A stretch of DNA of 64,000 bases from Candidatus Bathyarchaeota archaeon (lineage in GTDB: Archaea; Thermoproteota; Bathyarchaeia; 40CM-2-53-6). Position numbers and translations under genes: made by a program. Below the pieces are notes generated by a model. That model did not search any database and was not told where the DNA came from. It saw only the letters and a program-made list of their open reading frames with translations. The DNA is taken from assembly GCA_005888635.1 (NCBI GenBank), contig VBAW01000016.1, positions 62,001 through 126,000 on the forward strand, read 5' to 3'. Every line of letters starts with the position of its first letter. Position 1 is the first letter of the stretch. Shown piece by piece: positions 43,255-51,609 of this stretch.

Positions 43255-45066
43255 CTACAGGTGACTTACCAGTGGGCCTGCTGTGGGTTTGGTCCGTGGG
43301 TGGCGACGGCCTGGAGTTGGACTTGGCTCTGAGAAGGGTAGCGTCTGGAGGAACTGGGGCACTTGCCTTGCGTGTGTCACCGCCTCGAAACCAGATGTTA
43401 GCTTGATCAATGTTGGTTCGCTGAAGGCTGTGCTGAAGAACGATATCCCTACTGGAACTCCGAATGTCATGCCCATTGGGACGTTGATGTTTGGATAGCC
43501 CACAATTGCTGGCGGTGACGAGCTGCCGACTACGAAGTGGTCGCCGTTGATCAGGTCTGTCGGCCACGACGGGTTATCCGTTGGGGCCACTATCGCGTCT
43601 AGATTGAATTCCTTCAAGAGCATGTCGATGCCCTCCGTGGCGCCAAACAGTATATCCGCTGCAATTGCCTGATTGTACGACATCCCCAAGGGTTGAGTTG
43701 CGTTCGGGTCCGAGCTGAAGGTCTCGGCCAGCTCGAAGATCTCCTGCCCAAAGAATGGCATTTCTTGAGTTGCATGAGCCGTGTTGAAGGCGACTAGGTC
43801 CGCGAGTGTCCCACTGGCCGTTGGCACACCCGTCCTGGTGGCAAGATAGTTCTGTATGTCGGTCTTGAAGTCGAAGAGTAGCACCGTGAATTCATTGAGC
43901 CCACTGAAAATGTCCGAGAAGTGTGGGAAGAACACGTCCACTAGAGTCGCACCCGCGTTCGACATAGCGGTCAATGACTGTTCGAACACTGCATCCAGCT
44001 TTGGACTGAATCCTTCAAAATCCCGGGAAACGCCGATTCTTGAGCCGTTTAGCCCGTTGGGGTTGACGAAGGCAGCATAGCTGGCCGGTAGCTTTGGTCG
44101 TTTTTGACCCTGCTTGCCTATCGGGCTTGTGCTTGTCGCGGGGTCTCGTGGGTCGGGTGTTCGCTGAGCGATCGCGTCAAGGACAATCGCTGCGTCAATT
44201 ACCGTCCGCGCGTGTGGACCCGCTGTGTCTTGGGTGTGTGATATCGGTATGATTCCTGCACGGCTGACCAGTCCGACAGTAGGTTTGATGCCCACTACGC
44301 CGTTATGGTTGGCGGGACAGACGATGCTCCCGTCCGTCTCCGTTCCTATGGAGACTGTGGCGAGGTTGCCCGATGCTGCTGCTCCTGATCCCGAGCTGGA
44401 TCCGCATGGGTTCCTGTCGATGGCGTAGGGCATGTTGCATTGGCCCCCGCGTCCGGACCAGCCGCTGGACGAGAAGAACGAGCGGAAGTTGGCCCATTCG
44501 CTCAGGTTCGTCTTCCCGAGAATTATGGCTCCAGCCTTTCTCAGATTCGCCGCGACCGTCGAGTCTTGGAGTGCTGGTGTGCCGACTAGTGCGAGGGAGC
44601 CCGCAGCGGTCTGCATCTGGTCATGCGTATCGAGGTTGTCTTTCAAGAGGATCGGTATTCCCATCATCGGACCTAGGATGGTTCCTGATTGACGCATCCG
44701 GTCGATTTGGCCGGCGATGTTGAGAGCGTCTGGGTTGACTTGAAGGATTGAGTTGAGTTGTGGGCCGTTCTGGTCGAGCGCTGTTATGCGGGACAGGTAA
44801 CTGTTAACGAGGGACTTGGCTGTTAGGGTTCCGGCTGCAAACATTGATTGTATCTGGGCGATGGTTATCTCCTCGATACTCGATGCGGGCCCAGTCTGAG
44901 GAAGCCTAGTCGGGGTTACGGTTTCTTGTCGGATTTCTGGGATTGACCCTAGGATTGTGGCTGAGCTGGCTGCGACTGCCGCTGCGACCGCGCCATATTT
45001 TAGAAATTCTCTTCGCGAAACCTTCTTCTCTGGTTTCTCTATTTCCTGGGCTGTCATGTCTGACAT
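43255..45066 (-). CDS. Tat-exported amidase (amidase signature family)
   Basis: About 603 residues. The N-terminus has a twin-arginine signal, KKVSRREFLKYGAVAAAVAASSATIL, so the enzyme is exported folded. The Ser-cisSer-Lys catalytic triad is visible: Lys in PILLKDNLDT, cis-Ser and Ser in GSSSGSGAAASGNLATVSIGTETDGSIVCPA. ATG at 45066 (MSDMTAQEI) is preferred over the upstream ATG. Family members hydrolyse amides or peptides; the target is unknown, extracellular amide scavenging being plausible. Confidence 0.88.
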   Translation of the reverse strand: MSDMTAQEIEKPEKKVSRREFLKYGAVAAAVAASSATILGSIPEIRQETVTPTRLPQTGPASSIEEITIAQIQSMFAAGTLTAKSLVNSYLSRITALDQNGPQLNSILQVNPDALNIAGQIDRMRQSGTILGPMMGIPILLKDNLDTHDQMQTAAGSLALVGTPALQDSTVAANLRKAGAIILGKTNLSEWANFRSFFSSSGWSGRGGQCNMPYAIDRNPCGSSSGSGAAASGNLATVSIGTETDGSIVCPANHNGVVGIKPTVGLVSRAGIIPISHTQDTAGPHARTVIDAAIVLDAIAQRTPDPRDPATSTSPIGKQGQKRPKLPASYAAFVNPNGLNGSRIGVSRDFEGFSPKLDAVFEQSLTAMSNAGATLVDVFFPHFSDIFSGLNEFTVLLFDFKTDIQNYLATRTGVPTASGTLADLVAFNTAHATQEMPFFGQEIFELAETFSSDPNATQPLGMSYNQAIAADILFGATEGIDMLLKEFNLDAIVAPTDNPSWPTDLINGDHFVVGSSSPPAIVGYPNINVPMGMTFGVPVGISFFSTAFSEPTLIKLTSGFEAVTHARQVPQFLQTLPFSEPSPTPGRRHPRTKPTAGPLVSHL

Positions 45067-45210
45067 AGACCCATTCTCCGTAGAAAAGCCTCTACCGCGG
45101 TCGTTCAATTATTAACAGTTTCTATGGAATGCTCGAAGAAGCTTGAGACTGAACTAACCATCTCGTCTAGGGACTGTCCACATCGCATGCACAAATCTGT
45201 ACGGAGGATC

Positions 45211-45636
45211 TCAGCTAGATAGAAGGTGGAGAACCTCTGTTGACGTCGAAAGGTCTCGGACCTTGCTCTCTATTTCGTCCCTAATCTTTCTCACTTCCCC
45301 TAACGGTTTACCTTTTGGATCTTCCAGATGCCATTCGATCAGCTTCTTTCGCATTTGAGCAATGATCGGTTTCGGACACGCTTCTTCGATGGAGCAGCCC
45401 ATTGTTACAACGAGACGTGCGTCTCGGATCAACTCGGGTGTAAGGATTTTCGGTTGATTGGAGGAGATGTCTATCCCACGTTCCCGCATCGCGTCTACGA
45501 CGGTCGGGTTGATCCGCGCAGAGGGTATCGTACCTGCGCTCCGCGCGTTCATCCCGTGCTTCTTAGCGAAGGCCTCGGCCATCTGGCTTCGTCCCGCGTT
45601 CTCAACACAGACAAACAGCACGGGACCCTTTGCCAA
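45211..45636 (-). CDS. arsC: Arsenate reductase, low-molecular-weight phosphatase type
   Basis: 141 residues. The P-loop VCVENAGRSQMAEAF (C-x5-R) is at residues 10-22, followed by RSAGTIPSARINPTVVDAMRERGIDIS and VTMGCSIEEACP, giving the redox cysteines of thioredoxin-coupled ArsC; the DP loop is WHLEDPKGKP. It reduces arsenate to arsenite. It begins within the last 35 nt of the aquaporin gene, a tight overlap that makes a joint arsenic function likely. The same fold also includes tyrosine phosphatases. Confidence 0.88.
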   Translation of the reverse strand: MAKGPVLFVCVENAGRSQMAEAFAKKHGMNARSAGTIPSARINPTVVDAMRERGIDISSNQPKILTPELIRDARLVVTMGCSIEEACPKPIIAQMRKKLIEWHLEDPKGKPLGEVRKIRDEIESKVRDLSTSTEVLHLLSS

Positions 45637-46327
45637 GCTTGGATCGCTCTAAGAATCTGAAAGCAAGTCCGGCAATTAAACCCCCGGTCAAGGGTCCTAG
45701 CCAGTAAACGTAGAGATTTGTCAAATATCCTGACGCCAGCGCCGGACCGAGGCTTCGAGCCGGATTTAGCGACGCATTCGTTAGCGGACCCAGCGCGAGA
45801 ATAACCACGAACAAGGTCGACCCGATCAGCGCAGCCTCTCCCGGCTTCTTGTGAACTCGTAGTGAGGCCACGAATCCCGACATCGCCAGCACGAAGGTCC
45901 CTACAGCCTCCAAGAGCGTCCCAACCGGAAGGCTCACCGCGCTAGCTAGTTTCGTAGTGCCTAGGTCTGCTGGGGACCCGAATTGGCTGAAGATTAGTTT
46001 CACTGTAAACGCCCCGAGCAGTCCGCCTAGAACTTGGAATGAAATGTACGGGAGGAACATTTCTAGGGATGTTTTTCCAGCGATTGTGTGGGCGAGCGTA
46101 ACTGCTGGGTTGATGTGCGCCCCCGAAATTCTGCCGAATAGAAGGATGACAAGCGCAACTGTCGCTCCAAATGCGAATCCGATGATGAGGAGAGCCTCGA
46201 AAGTAGTGATACCTTGAGCTAGCGAGACAGCTGCAACGGTCCCAGGTCCGATAAGGACGAGAAGGTAGGTGCCTAGAAGCTCTGACAGACAGCGTGCCCT
46301 GCGGCTCGCATGAGGATGGGAGGACAA
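45602..46327 (-). CDS. MIP-family aquaporin/glyceroporin
   Basis: 241 residues with six TM helices and the two pore motifs: SGAHINPAVTLAHT and NASLNPARSLGPAL. The first NPA is followed by V and the second by R, the usual selectivity arginine. Upstream and overlapping arsC, it resembles arsenite-exporting aquaporins (AqpS-like) known in rhizobia. That transport role is inference from context. An alternative is general water/glycerol exchange. Confidence 0.88.
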   Translation of the reverse strand: MSSHPHASRRARCLSELLGTYLLVLIGPGTVAAVSLAQGITTFEALLIIGFAFGATVALVILLFGRISGAHINPAVTLAHTIAGKTSLEMFLPYISFQVLGGLLGAFTVKLIFSQFGSPADLGTTKLASAVSLPVGTLLEAVGTFVLAMSGFVASLRVHKKPGEAALIGSTLFVVILALGPLTNASLNPARSLGPALASGYLTNLYVYWLGPLTGGLIAGLAFRFLERSKLGKGSRAVCLC

Positions 46328-46448
46328 CAGTGGAATGTTGCAGTTTTGAGGCCCGTGTCTAAACTCTTCCTCGGAGTGAAGGGGCTCAAACGTCTTCGGA
46401 TCTAGAATCGTAAGATAGATGAACCCAGAGGTAGACGCGGGGGCTCGT

Positions 46449-46569
46449 GCGGCCGTAGTCTAGCCTGGTCTAGGACATAGCATCGGGGCGTCTAGTGGGC
46501 TTCCAACCCAACGACCCGGGAGACCATCAGTTCGGTGGTCCGGGAATTCAAATCCCGGCGGCCGCACCA
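46449..46569 (+). tRNA. tRNA-Gly (UCC anticodon) with two non-canonical introns
   Basis: Acceptor GCGGCCG/CGGCCGC, encoded CCA and TTCAAAT T-loop are clear. Removing 17 nt (46479-46495) after position 27 gives a perfect anticodon stem TTGGG/CCCAA around CTTCCAA, anticodon TCC at 46502-46504. Removing 26 nt (about 46521-46546) from the T-arm restores CCGGG-TTCAAAT-CCCGG. The remaining tRNA is 78 nt with CCA. No intron lies at the usual 37/38 site. Exact splice sites are inferred from pairing. Confidence 0.85.
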
Positions 46570-46571
46570 AG

Positions 46572-46598
46572 AAACCGCTCTCGGACCCCGGGCGGTTT
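46572..46598 (+). terminator. Hairpin after tRNA-Gly
   Basis: AAACCGC/GCGGTTT (7 bp) with a 13-nt loop begins 2 nt after the tRNA CCA end. It may stop transcription or guide 3' end processing. No T-run follows. Confidence 0.35.
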
Positions 46599-46989
46599 CG
46601 GTGGTTTGTGTCGCGAGGGTCAACTGCTTTTGAGATTTTTCGGCGAGGGTCTCTGTCAGGTGAAACTGATCTCGGCGAGTCTTGCAATTCGGGGCGCAGA
46701 ATGGAACCGTCAACCGTTTTTCTGATAGCGGATTAAGCGTAGAGCTCAGCGTGAATATCTCGCGACCTCAAATCGCCTGCCCCGATTCCGGATCCAAGCA
46801 TGATCCGGGCTTGTTCCGTTACAAAAGAAACAATCTGCGAATTTTGATTCTACAAAGACCCAAGTCGGGAAGGATTTACCATTCGTTAATTCCCTCGCAG
46901 AGTCGAGTTTCGTGTCGCGAGGAGCAAGTGCAATTGGAATTTCTTGAATGGTAACGGGGTTTGGTAACCGTGAATGGTAACATTGCAGA
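46599..46989. other. Intergenic region with GGTAAC triple repeat
   Basis: No gene seen. It carries GGTAAC three times at an exact 13-bp period (46950, 46963, 46976), the outer two within GAATGGTAAC, plus an inverted partner TACCATTC near 46877. This could be an operator, possibly for the remnant toxin gene next to it. Confidence 0.35.
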
Positions 46990-47165
46990 AGAACTGCGCT
47001 AGTGAGATCATCTAGGGTCGAAAGAGAAGCGTCTTGATCCTCTTTGATCTTGGCGAGTTCACTGTCAGTCGTGAGAACTGTGGCTTTGAGTCGTTTTGCC
47101 GCTGCTAGGACGTAACAGTCGACAAGTGAGAGGTCTGGACGCCTGCGCTTTTTCCAGCCCTGCCA
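46990..47165 (-). pseudogene. VapC-type PIN domain remnant (C-terminal half)
   Basis: The minus-strand frame reads RRPDLSLVDCYVLAAAKRLKATVLTTDSELAKIKED, which has the spacing of a PIN C-terminus (D at the LVDCYVLAAA helix and D in LTTDSELAKI). There is no start or N-terminal half with the first catalytic Asp; an in-frame stop lies just upstream. It is not in the ORF track. A decayed toxin copy. Confidence 0.55.
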
Positions 47166-47232
47166 CGCGGGCGAGTTCCGGGTCCGTCTCTTGCCGACCT
47201 GTACTTTCTGCTAGAAGCTAGACCATTGCTGG

Positions 47233-47709
47233 CTATGCCGTTTTCCAGGCTGCAAACTTCTTCAAGACTCTTGTAGGAACAGGGTTGAGGTATTGGAGAT
47301 GCTTCTTCTGGCAGAGGTTTCGAAAGTCAGTGTCCGTGGTCATGATTCCCGTCGCTTGGTTTTGAAGGGCTACGGCAAGATAGCCTGTGTCGAAGGCGTC
47401 GTGGTGGAGTTCTCGTGCTAGCTCGAAAGCCATGTGGACGACTTCTCTGGTGATTCGGCAGTATTGGACTGTGGGGTAGTGGTCGAGGAAGTGTCTGATC
47501 GCTTTCTCGCTCTCTTCTCTGTCACAGCCCCACTGTCGGGGCGTGATCCAGTAGGCGCGTATGGGGACTATGTCGGGTGTCAGCGGTATGAATCGGCCTT
47601 GGAGGCCCTCTTCGAGCTGTGGTGCGACGTATCTGTTTCCGGGATGGTCTTCGACGAGGAAGATTGCGAGCGTGTTAACGTCGATGGTTATCTTGTCTCT
47701 AGCCACCAA
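47233..47709 (-). CDS. PIN-domain protein (VapC-like ribonuclease)
   Basis: 158 residues. Catalytic acids are placed as in PIN nucleases: first Asp in ITIDVNTLAIFL, then HDAFDTGYLAVALQNQATGIMTTDTDFRNL with the later Asp residues, giving a complete acidic set. GTG at 47709 overlaps the stop of the preceding PIN gene by 11 nt, so two PIN genes lie in tandem in one transcript. No separate antitoxin gene is next to it. RNA target unknown. Confidence 0.8.
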   Translation of the reverse strand: MVARDKITIDVNTLAIFLVEDHPGNRYVAPQLEEGLQGRFIPLTPDIVPIRAYWITPRQWGCDREESEKAIRHFLDHYPTVQYCRITREVVHMAFELARELHHDAFDTGYLAVALQNQATGIMTTDTDFRNLCQKKHLQYLNPVPTRVLKKFAAWKTA

Positions 47710-48232
47710 AGGTGGCCTCGCCGGCGTCTGGGAAAGCCTCTCTTCCCCATTTGGGGCGTGATGCTCTGGGACCCAGCAGCGTGGATTGGTTAATCCTTTC
47801 GACCCATTTGAACTCGGCTAGAGATCTCACGTCCCGGAAGTCGCCGTCCAGCGAAAGGATCTTTGAGACGCTGTTTCGTCTCATTATAACGAGCGACGTC
47901 CAATCCGTGAGTTTCGGAATTACCTCCGCGTGTTTTCTAAGATATGACTTGGCCGTTGCAAAATCAGTCTCGCCTACCTTTTCCAGCTTCAGCTTTGCGC
48001 TATTCTGAATTACACTATCTAGATTTCTTATCAGTGAAAGACGAAAATCAGTATCCAATTTCGTAGTCTTGCTCCATGCTACCGATATACACTCGTCGAG
48101 AATATAGTCCGATGTATACAGCCATTCAGACTTTTCAAACGCCAGAGATAGTATTTCTTTACCTGTGACATGATCCGAGTCGTGTTTGTTTAGAGCCGCT
48201 ACGAAGATGTTTGTATCAACGAAGAATTTCAG
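47699..48232 (-). CDS. PIN-domain protein, CTG start
   Basis: 177 residues when read from CTG at 48232: (M)KFFVDTNIFVAALNKHDSD through LYTSDYILDECISVAW, ATAKSYLRKHAEVIPKLTDWTSLVIMRRNSVSKILSLDGDF. This supplies the complete PIN active site (Asp of FVDTN, Glu of LDEC, Asp of TDWTS, Asp of SLDGDF). The ORF-track start (TTG at 48058) loses the first two. CTG overlaps the PLD-like stop as CTGA, mimicking the common ATGA coupling; there is no other start between that stop and the catalytic Asp. Confidence 0.78.
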   Translation of the reverse strand: MKFFVDTNIFVAALNKHDSDHVTGKEILSLAFEKSEWLYTSDYILDECISVAWSKTTKLDTDFRLSLIRNLDSVIQNSAKLKLEKVGETDFATAKSYLRKHAEVIPKLTDWTSLVIMRRNSVSKILSLDGDFRDVRSLAEFKWVERINQSTLLGPRASRPKWGREAFPDAGEATFGG

Positions 48233-48750
48233 GCAAATTCCTCATCGAGGCGTGAAGCGTGTGTATCAACCTTCCAGTCGATGGGCCGCCGCAACGCTTT
48301 CCACAAGGAATCCTGTTTCCAGTCGATTTTCTTCACTGGTTTCGCGTCGGCAAGTAGCTTGTCGAATTTGTCTCTGATCTTCGCGGCCTCTTCAGGCTCA
48401 TTTTCATGAAGTTCGCCTGTCCTTTCTCCGACTTTCAGAGCGTGGGGCCTCGACAGAATGTAAGATTTTGAATCTGCCACTAGGAAATGATCTCTTACTC
48501 GTGACCCAATGAAAACCTCGACTCCCCTAGCGATGAGCCCATTAGAAACATCGGAGGATGGGTTTGAAGCATATACTTTCACGGCAACCCCTCTTTCTCG
48601 GGCTCGCTCCGCCGCCCACTTCAGGTCTGGGAATCCATAAGCACTGATCTCGCCTGTGATGACGATTATCTCGTCCTTGGCAGAATCGATAAGTCGGACT
48701 GCTTTGCGCCTGAAATCCTCATCAGTCGAGTCACGACTAATCTTGTTCAG
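48229..48750 (-). CDS. PLD-like domain protein (non-catalytic), CTG start
   Basis: About 173 residues from CTG at 48750: (M)NKISRDSTDEDFRRKAVRLIDSAKDEIIVITGEISAYG, AAERARERGVAVKVYASN, VEVFIGSRVRDHFLVADSKSYILS. The pattern matches one phospholipase D-like half, but the HxK catalytic pair is reduced to DHFLVAD. Such degenerate PLD modules usually bind ligands or nucleic acid. The ORF-track start is 56 codons too late. A TATA box TTTTAAAAG at 48787-48795 sits about 40 bp upstream. It heads a three-gene operon with two PIN genes and may be the antitoxin or sensor. Confidence 0.65.
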   Translation of the reverse strand: MNKISRDSTDEDFRRKAVRLIDSAKDEIIVITGEISAYGFPDLKWAAERARERGVAVKVYASNPSSDVSNGLIARGVEVFIGSRVRDHFLVADSKSYILSRPHALKVGERTGELHENEPEEAAKIRDKFDKLLADAKPVKKIDWKQDSLWKALRRPIDWKVDTHASRLDEEFA

Positions 48751-48854
48751 GGCCCCTCTGCCTCTACTGGAGCAAAATCCGCGGGCTTTTAAAAGAAGTC
48801 CTTACGCTCCCGATTCATCCTAAGACACAGCATTCGGACCACCCCGCCAACTAG

Positions 48855-49076
48855 GAGGATTCAGCGAACTCGAACAAGCGTTCATGGCTTGCGGGACTCA
48901 GGTCGACCCTCAGAATACTCTCCTTTACCGAAGAAGCGTCTGAGCCTGTGGCAAAGATACTCTCCGGTCTAGATAGGGCTGGGAGAGGGATCGAGATCCG
49001 AGACCTATTCGTCGGAGCCACAGCGCTCCAAGAAGGCTATGCGGTGGCAACCGAGAACCAGATTCATGATGGTTAG
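48855..49076 (+). pseudogene. VapC-type PIN remnant on the plus strand
   Basis: The open frame after TAG at 48852 reads RSTLRILSFTEEASEPVAKIL, then GRGIEIRDLFVGATALQEGYAVATENQIHDG and TAG. The part IRDLFVGATALQEGYAVATEN is the standard PIN C-terminal motif (RD, G-A-T-A-L, T-x-N). The N-terminal half with the first Asp is absent, so this is a 5'-truncated toxin. 49080-49260 between it and vapB has no gene I can support. Confidence 0.6.
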
Positions 49077-49266
49077 TAGTGCTCCCTTCGCTGATGTTTT
49101 CGGCTTATGATCTCTTGGAACGTTTCAAACATGTCTCCGGAACGGTGCCCGTTTCCGACAAACCTTAGACTCGCCTCGATGTTCCTGTAAGTTTTCAATC
49201 CGATCTGAACATCTGCTCCCTTGGTAAAGCGAAAGCTATATTGTAAAGCGCGTGCAAGATTGTAGG

Positions 49267-49536
49267 GTGGAGAGAAGATTGGGGTCTGTTGTGAAGGTGA
49301 GTAGGAAGCATCAGGTTGTCGTTCCTCGGGAGGCTAGAGAGGCGTTGGGGGTGGGTGCGGGTGACGAGTTGGTCGTAGAGGTCGAGAATGGTCGGGTCTT
49401 GATGAAGCCTAAGCCTCGGAACTATTCGAGGCATATGCTCGGGCTGCATAAGAGTGTCTGGAAGGGCGTTAAGACTGAGAGCTATGTTAGGACGGAGAGG
49501 GAAGCCTGGAAGAAGGAAACTTCCTCAAAGTCCTGA
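49267..49536 (+). CDS. vapB: AbrB/SpoVT-type antitoxin
   Basis: About 89 residues. The AbrB swapped-hairpin motif is clear: KVSRKHQVVVPREAREALGVGAGDELVVEVENGRVLMKPKP, followed by a C-terminal toxin-binding tail (YSRHMLGLHKSVWKGVKTESYVRTEREAWKKE). A TATA box (CTATATTGT, 49236-49244) places the RNA start near 49265, so GTG at 49267 is chosen over the ORF-track 49252. Its stop overlaps the toxin start as CTGA. Confidence 0.8.
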   Translation: MERRLGSVVKVSRKHQVVVPREAREALGVGAGDELVVEVENGRVLMKPKPRNYSRHMLGLHKSVWKGVKTESYVRTEREAWKKETSSKS

Positions 49537-49958
49537 GTAAGCACCGCATTCTCGGGATCGATACTTCTCCATTCATCTATCACCTCGAGAAGAACCCGAT
49601 ATTCTCCGGGCTTACTCTCAGACTCTTTGAGCTCGTGGAGAGAGGCGGCGTAAGGGCCGTGACTTCGACTCTATCGCTGATGGAGGTCCTGGTCAGGCCA
49701 AAACAGTTGAACCAGCAGAAGGTAGTTGACGACTATGGATTCTTGCTGAGAACCTTCCCCAATCTTACGTTGAGGAGTATCGATGATAGCTGCGCCGAGA
49801 GAGCTGCGGATCTGAAAGCCGCCTATGGGATCAGGCCTCCCGACGCGTTACAGATCGGGACTGCGATCGTATCCGGTGCCGGATGCTTTGTGACGAACGA
49901 TGAGAAGCTGAAGAAGGTGAAGGAGATCGAGGTTATTCTGTTGAAAGATTACGCATAA
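49533..49958 (+). CDS. vapC: VapC-type PIN ribonuclease toxin, CTG start
   Basis: About 141 residues. The first catalytic Asp is in RILGIDTSPFIYHLEKNP, followed by LSLMEVLVRPKQ (Glu) and RPPDALQIGTAIVSGAGCFVTNDEKL (two Asp). The ORF-track GTG (49635) would remove the first Asp. Between the last upstream stop and that Asp there is no ATG, GTG or TTG; CTG at 49533 overlaps the vapB TGA as CTGA. Toxin function is inferred from the family and the AbrB partner. Confidence 0.8.
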   Translation: MSKHRILGIDTSPFIYHLEKNPIFSGLTLRLFELVERGGVRAVTSTLSLMEVLVRPKQLNQQKVVDDYGFLLRTFPNLTLRSIDDSCAERAADLKAAYGIRPPDALQIGTAIVSGAGCFVTNDEKLKKVKEIEVILLKDYA

Positions 49959-50118
49959 CACTACTCTCGCACGCTAGATCACGAAGGCTAAGCCGTGGCC
50001 AACCGAGAACAAGGAACACGTCCAACGAATACCAGGCCTCACAGTCCTAGCCGAGCAAGAGTATGAGTAACAGGTTCTTTGAGAGCAAGACGTCAAACGC
50101 TTGTTTCGGCTACGTTCG

Positions 50119-51609
50119 ATGGCTGCCACATCGGAACACAATCTTGCCAATACGGAGCTTCAGAATGCTGAAGTTGAAGACATCTCTGCACAGCCGTTTG
50201 AAGACGAACTGCTCGGCCTCATATGGAAATTCCTAGAATCACCGGGTAACGTTCTGCTGATTCAAGGGGCGCCTGGTACAGGAAAAACCACGCTTGCGCT
50301 TGAACTTCTCAGAAGAGTGAAAGGGACTCGTATCGGGCCTCGTGAAATTTCGGCCAACAAAGTGTACGTGTCGAGCCGGGTCTCACCAATAAAGTTCCGC
50401 CGGCAATTCCCTGGAGTCCATGAGGTCATCGATTCTATGTCAGGAAAGGGGCTTGCAGGCACCTGGACAGAGAGTGAGGACAACGCTCGTCTGTCGGGAG
50501 CCACCGCGAATATTGTACATAGAATTCTCGCTCTGAAACGGGCGAAGCAGAAAGGAATTGTCGTCATAGATAGCTGGGAAGGAGCTGTACGGAACTTAGC
50601 CGAGGAAGAACGTCACTCGTTAGAGTCAGCAATCTTTTCCGAGCTCGACGACAGCAAGCTCGGGGCAGTACTTGTGAGCGAAGGTGAAAGTGCCTCGGGT
50701 CTAACGCATCTTGTAGACGGAATCACCACACTGTCAATGTCTCGATTGGAAGGTAGGGTGGTCAGGAGCATGATGGTCGACAAGCTCCGAGGGTTTAGGC
50801 TGCGCAGGCAGGGAGCGCTCTTCACTCTTGACAGAGGCAGATTCACGCCCCTACCTAGGGTCGGATTTCATCTTGATGGTGACTTGTCGGAAACTCCTAG
50901 AGTTCCGGCGATTGTTCCTCACACTTTAGCGGCCTATTCGACAGGCAGCGAAGACCTTGACAAATTGCTCCAGGGCGGAGTCAAGAAGGGATCCTCTGTC
51001 CTGATAGATCTCAACAGCACAGTATCCCCTCGTGTCGGCATCCTCCTCATCGACATCATAACAGCTAATTTCATCAACCAGGGTGGCTCTGCGTTCATAG
51101 TTCCCTACAGCATATTCAACTCCCAGACCGTTGCCGACTCTATGAGGAGATATGTCGGAAACACGGCATTGAACGAGAGGGTCCGCATCGCAGAGTACAA
51201 CCAGGGGCTTCCAGATGAAAAATGGCGGGTGAAGATGAGAGGCAAGATAGAGGAAGATATTCCAATCATCAACAAGTACTGGAGCCAGCTTGGGGCCATC
51301 TCAACATCAAGAATGATGAAATTTGACTTCGACAAACTAGCACAGGTCTACGGTGAAGCCATCGGGGTTCCAAGTCTCGCCGAAATTGGAGCCGGCATAC
51401 GGGAGTCAGCAGCTTTCATGATGGCGGTAGTCTCACGACCTACGATGATGAGAGAGGAACTTCAGAGAAGCGTCGACTATTACTTGAAAACACAGACACT
51501 TGACGAATCCCTCCTCATCTATGGGGTCAAGCCGTTTAGCAACGTTCACGGTGTGGAATTCAGTTTTGAACGAGGCTATCCACGTCTATCCTTAATGGAA
51601 GTCGTCTGA
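50119..51609 (+). CDS. KaiC/GvpD-like P-loop ATPase with two RecA-type domains
   Basis: About 496 residues. The first domain has Walker A LLIQGAPGTGKTTLALELLRR (near residue 50) and GIVVIDSWEGAV as Walker B. The second begins STGSEDLDKLLQGGVKKGSSVLIDLNS and has no P-loop (GxxxxGK is missing), though ILLIDIITANFIN and ESAAFMMAVVSRP keep the fold. This resembles archaeal GvpD-like/KaiC-like regulators. ATG at 50119 is preferred to TTG at 50101. Target unknown; it borders the toxin island. Confidence 0.75.
   Translation: MAATSEHNLANTELQNAEVEDISAQPFEDELLGLIWKFLESPGNVLLIQGAPGTGKTTLALELLRRVKGTRIGPREISANKVYVSSRVSPIKFRRQFPGVHEVIDSMSGKGLAGTWTESEDNARLSGATANIVHRILALKRAKQKGIVVIDSWEGAVRNLAEEERHSLESAIFSELDDSKLGAVLVSEGESASGLTHLVDGITTLSMSRLEGRVVRSMMVDKLRGFRLRRQGALFTLDRGRFTPLPRVGFHLDGDLSETPRVPAIVPHTLAAYSTGSEDLDKLLQGGVKKGSSVLIDLNSTVSPRVGILLIDIITANFINQGGSAFIVPYSIFNSQTVADSMRRYVGNTALNERVRIAEYNQGLPDEKWRVKMRGKIEEDIPIINKYWSQLGAISTSRMMKFDFDKLAQVYGEAIGVPSLAEIGAGIRESAAFMMAVVSRPTMMREELQRSVDYYLKTQTLDESLLIYGVKPFSNVHGVEFSFERGYPRLSLMEVV

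Noticed and set aside
49080-49260. Minus-strand open frame with YRNIEASLRFVGNGHRSGDMFETFQEI
   Set aside because: Protein-like in places, but without a start, overlapping the vapB promoter, and of a length expected by chance.
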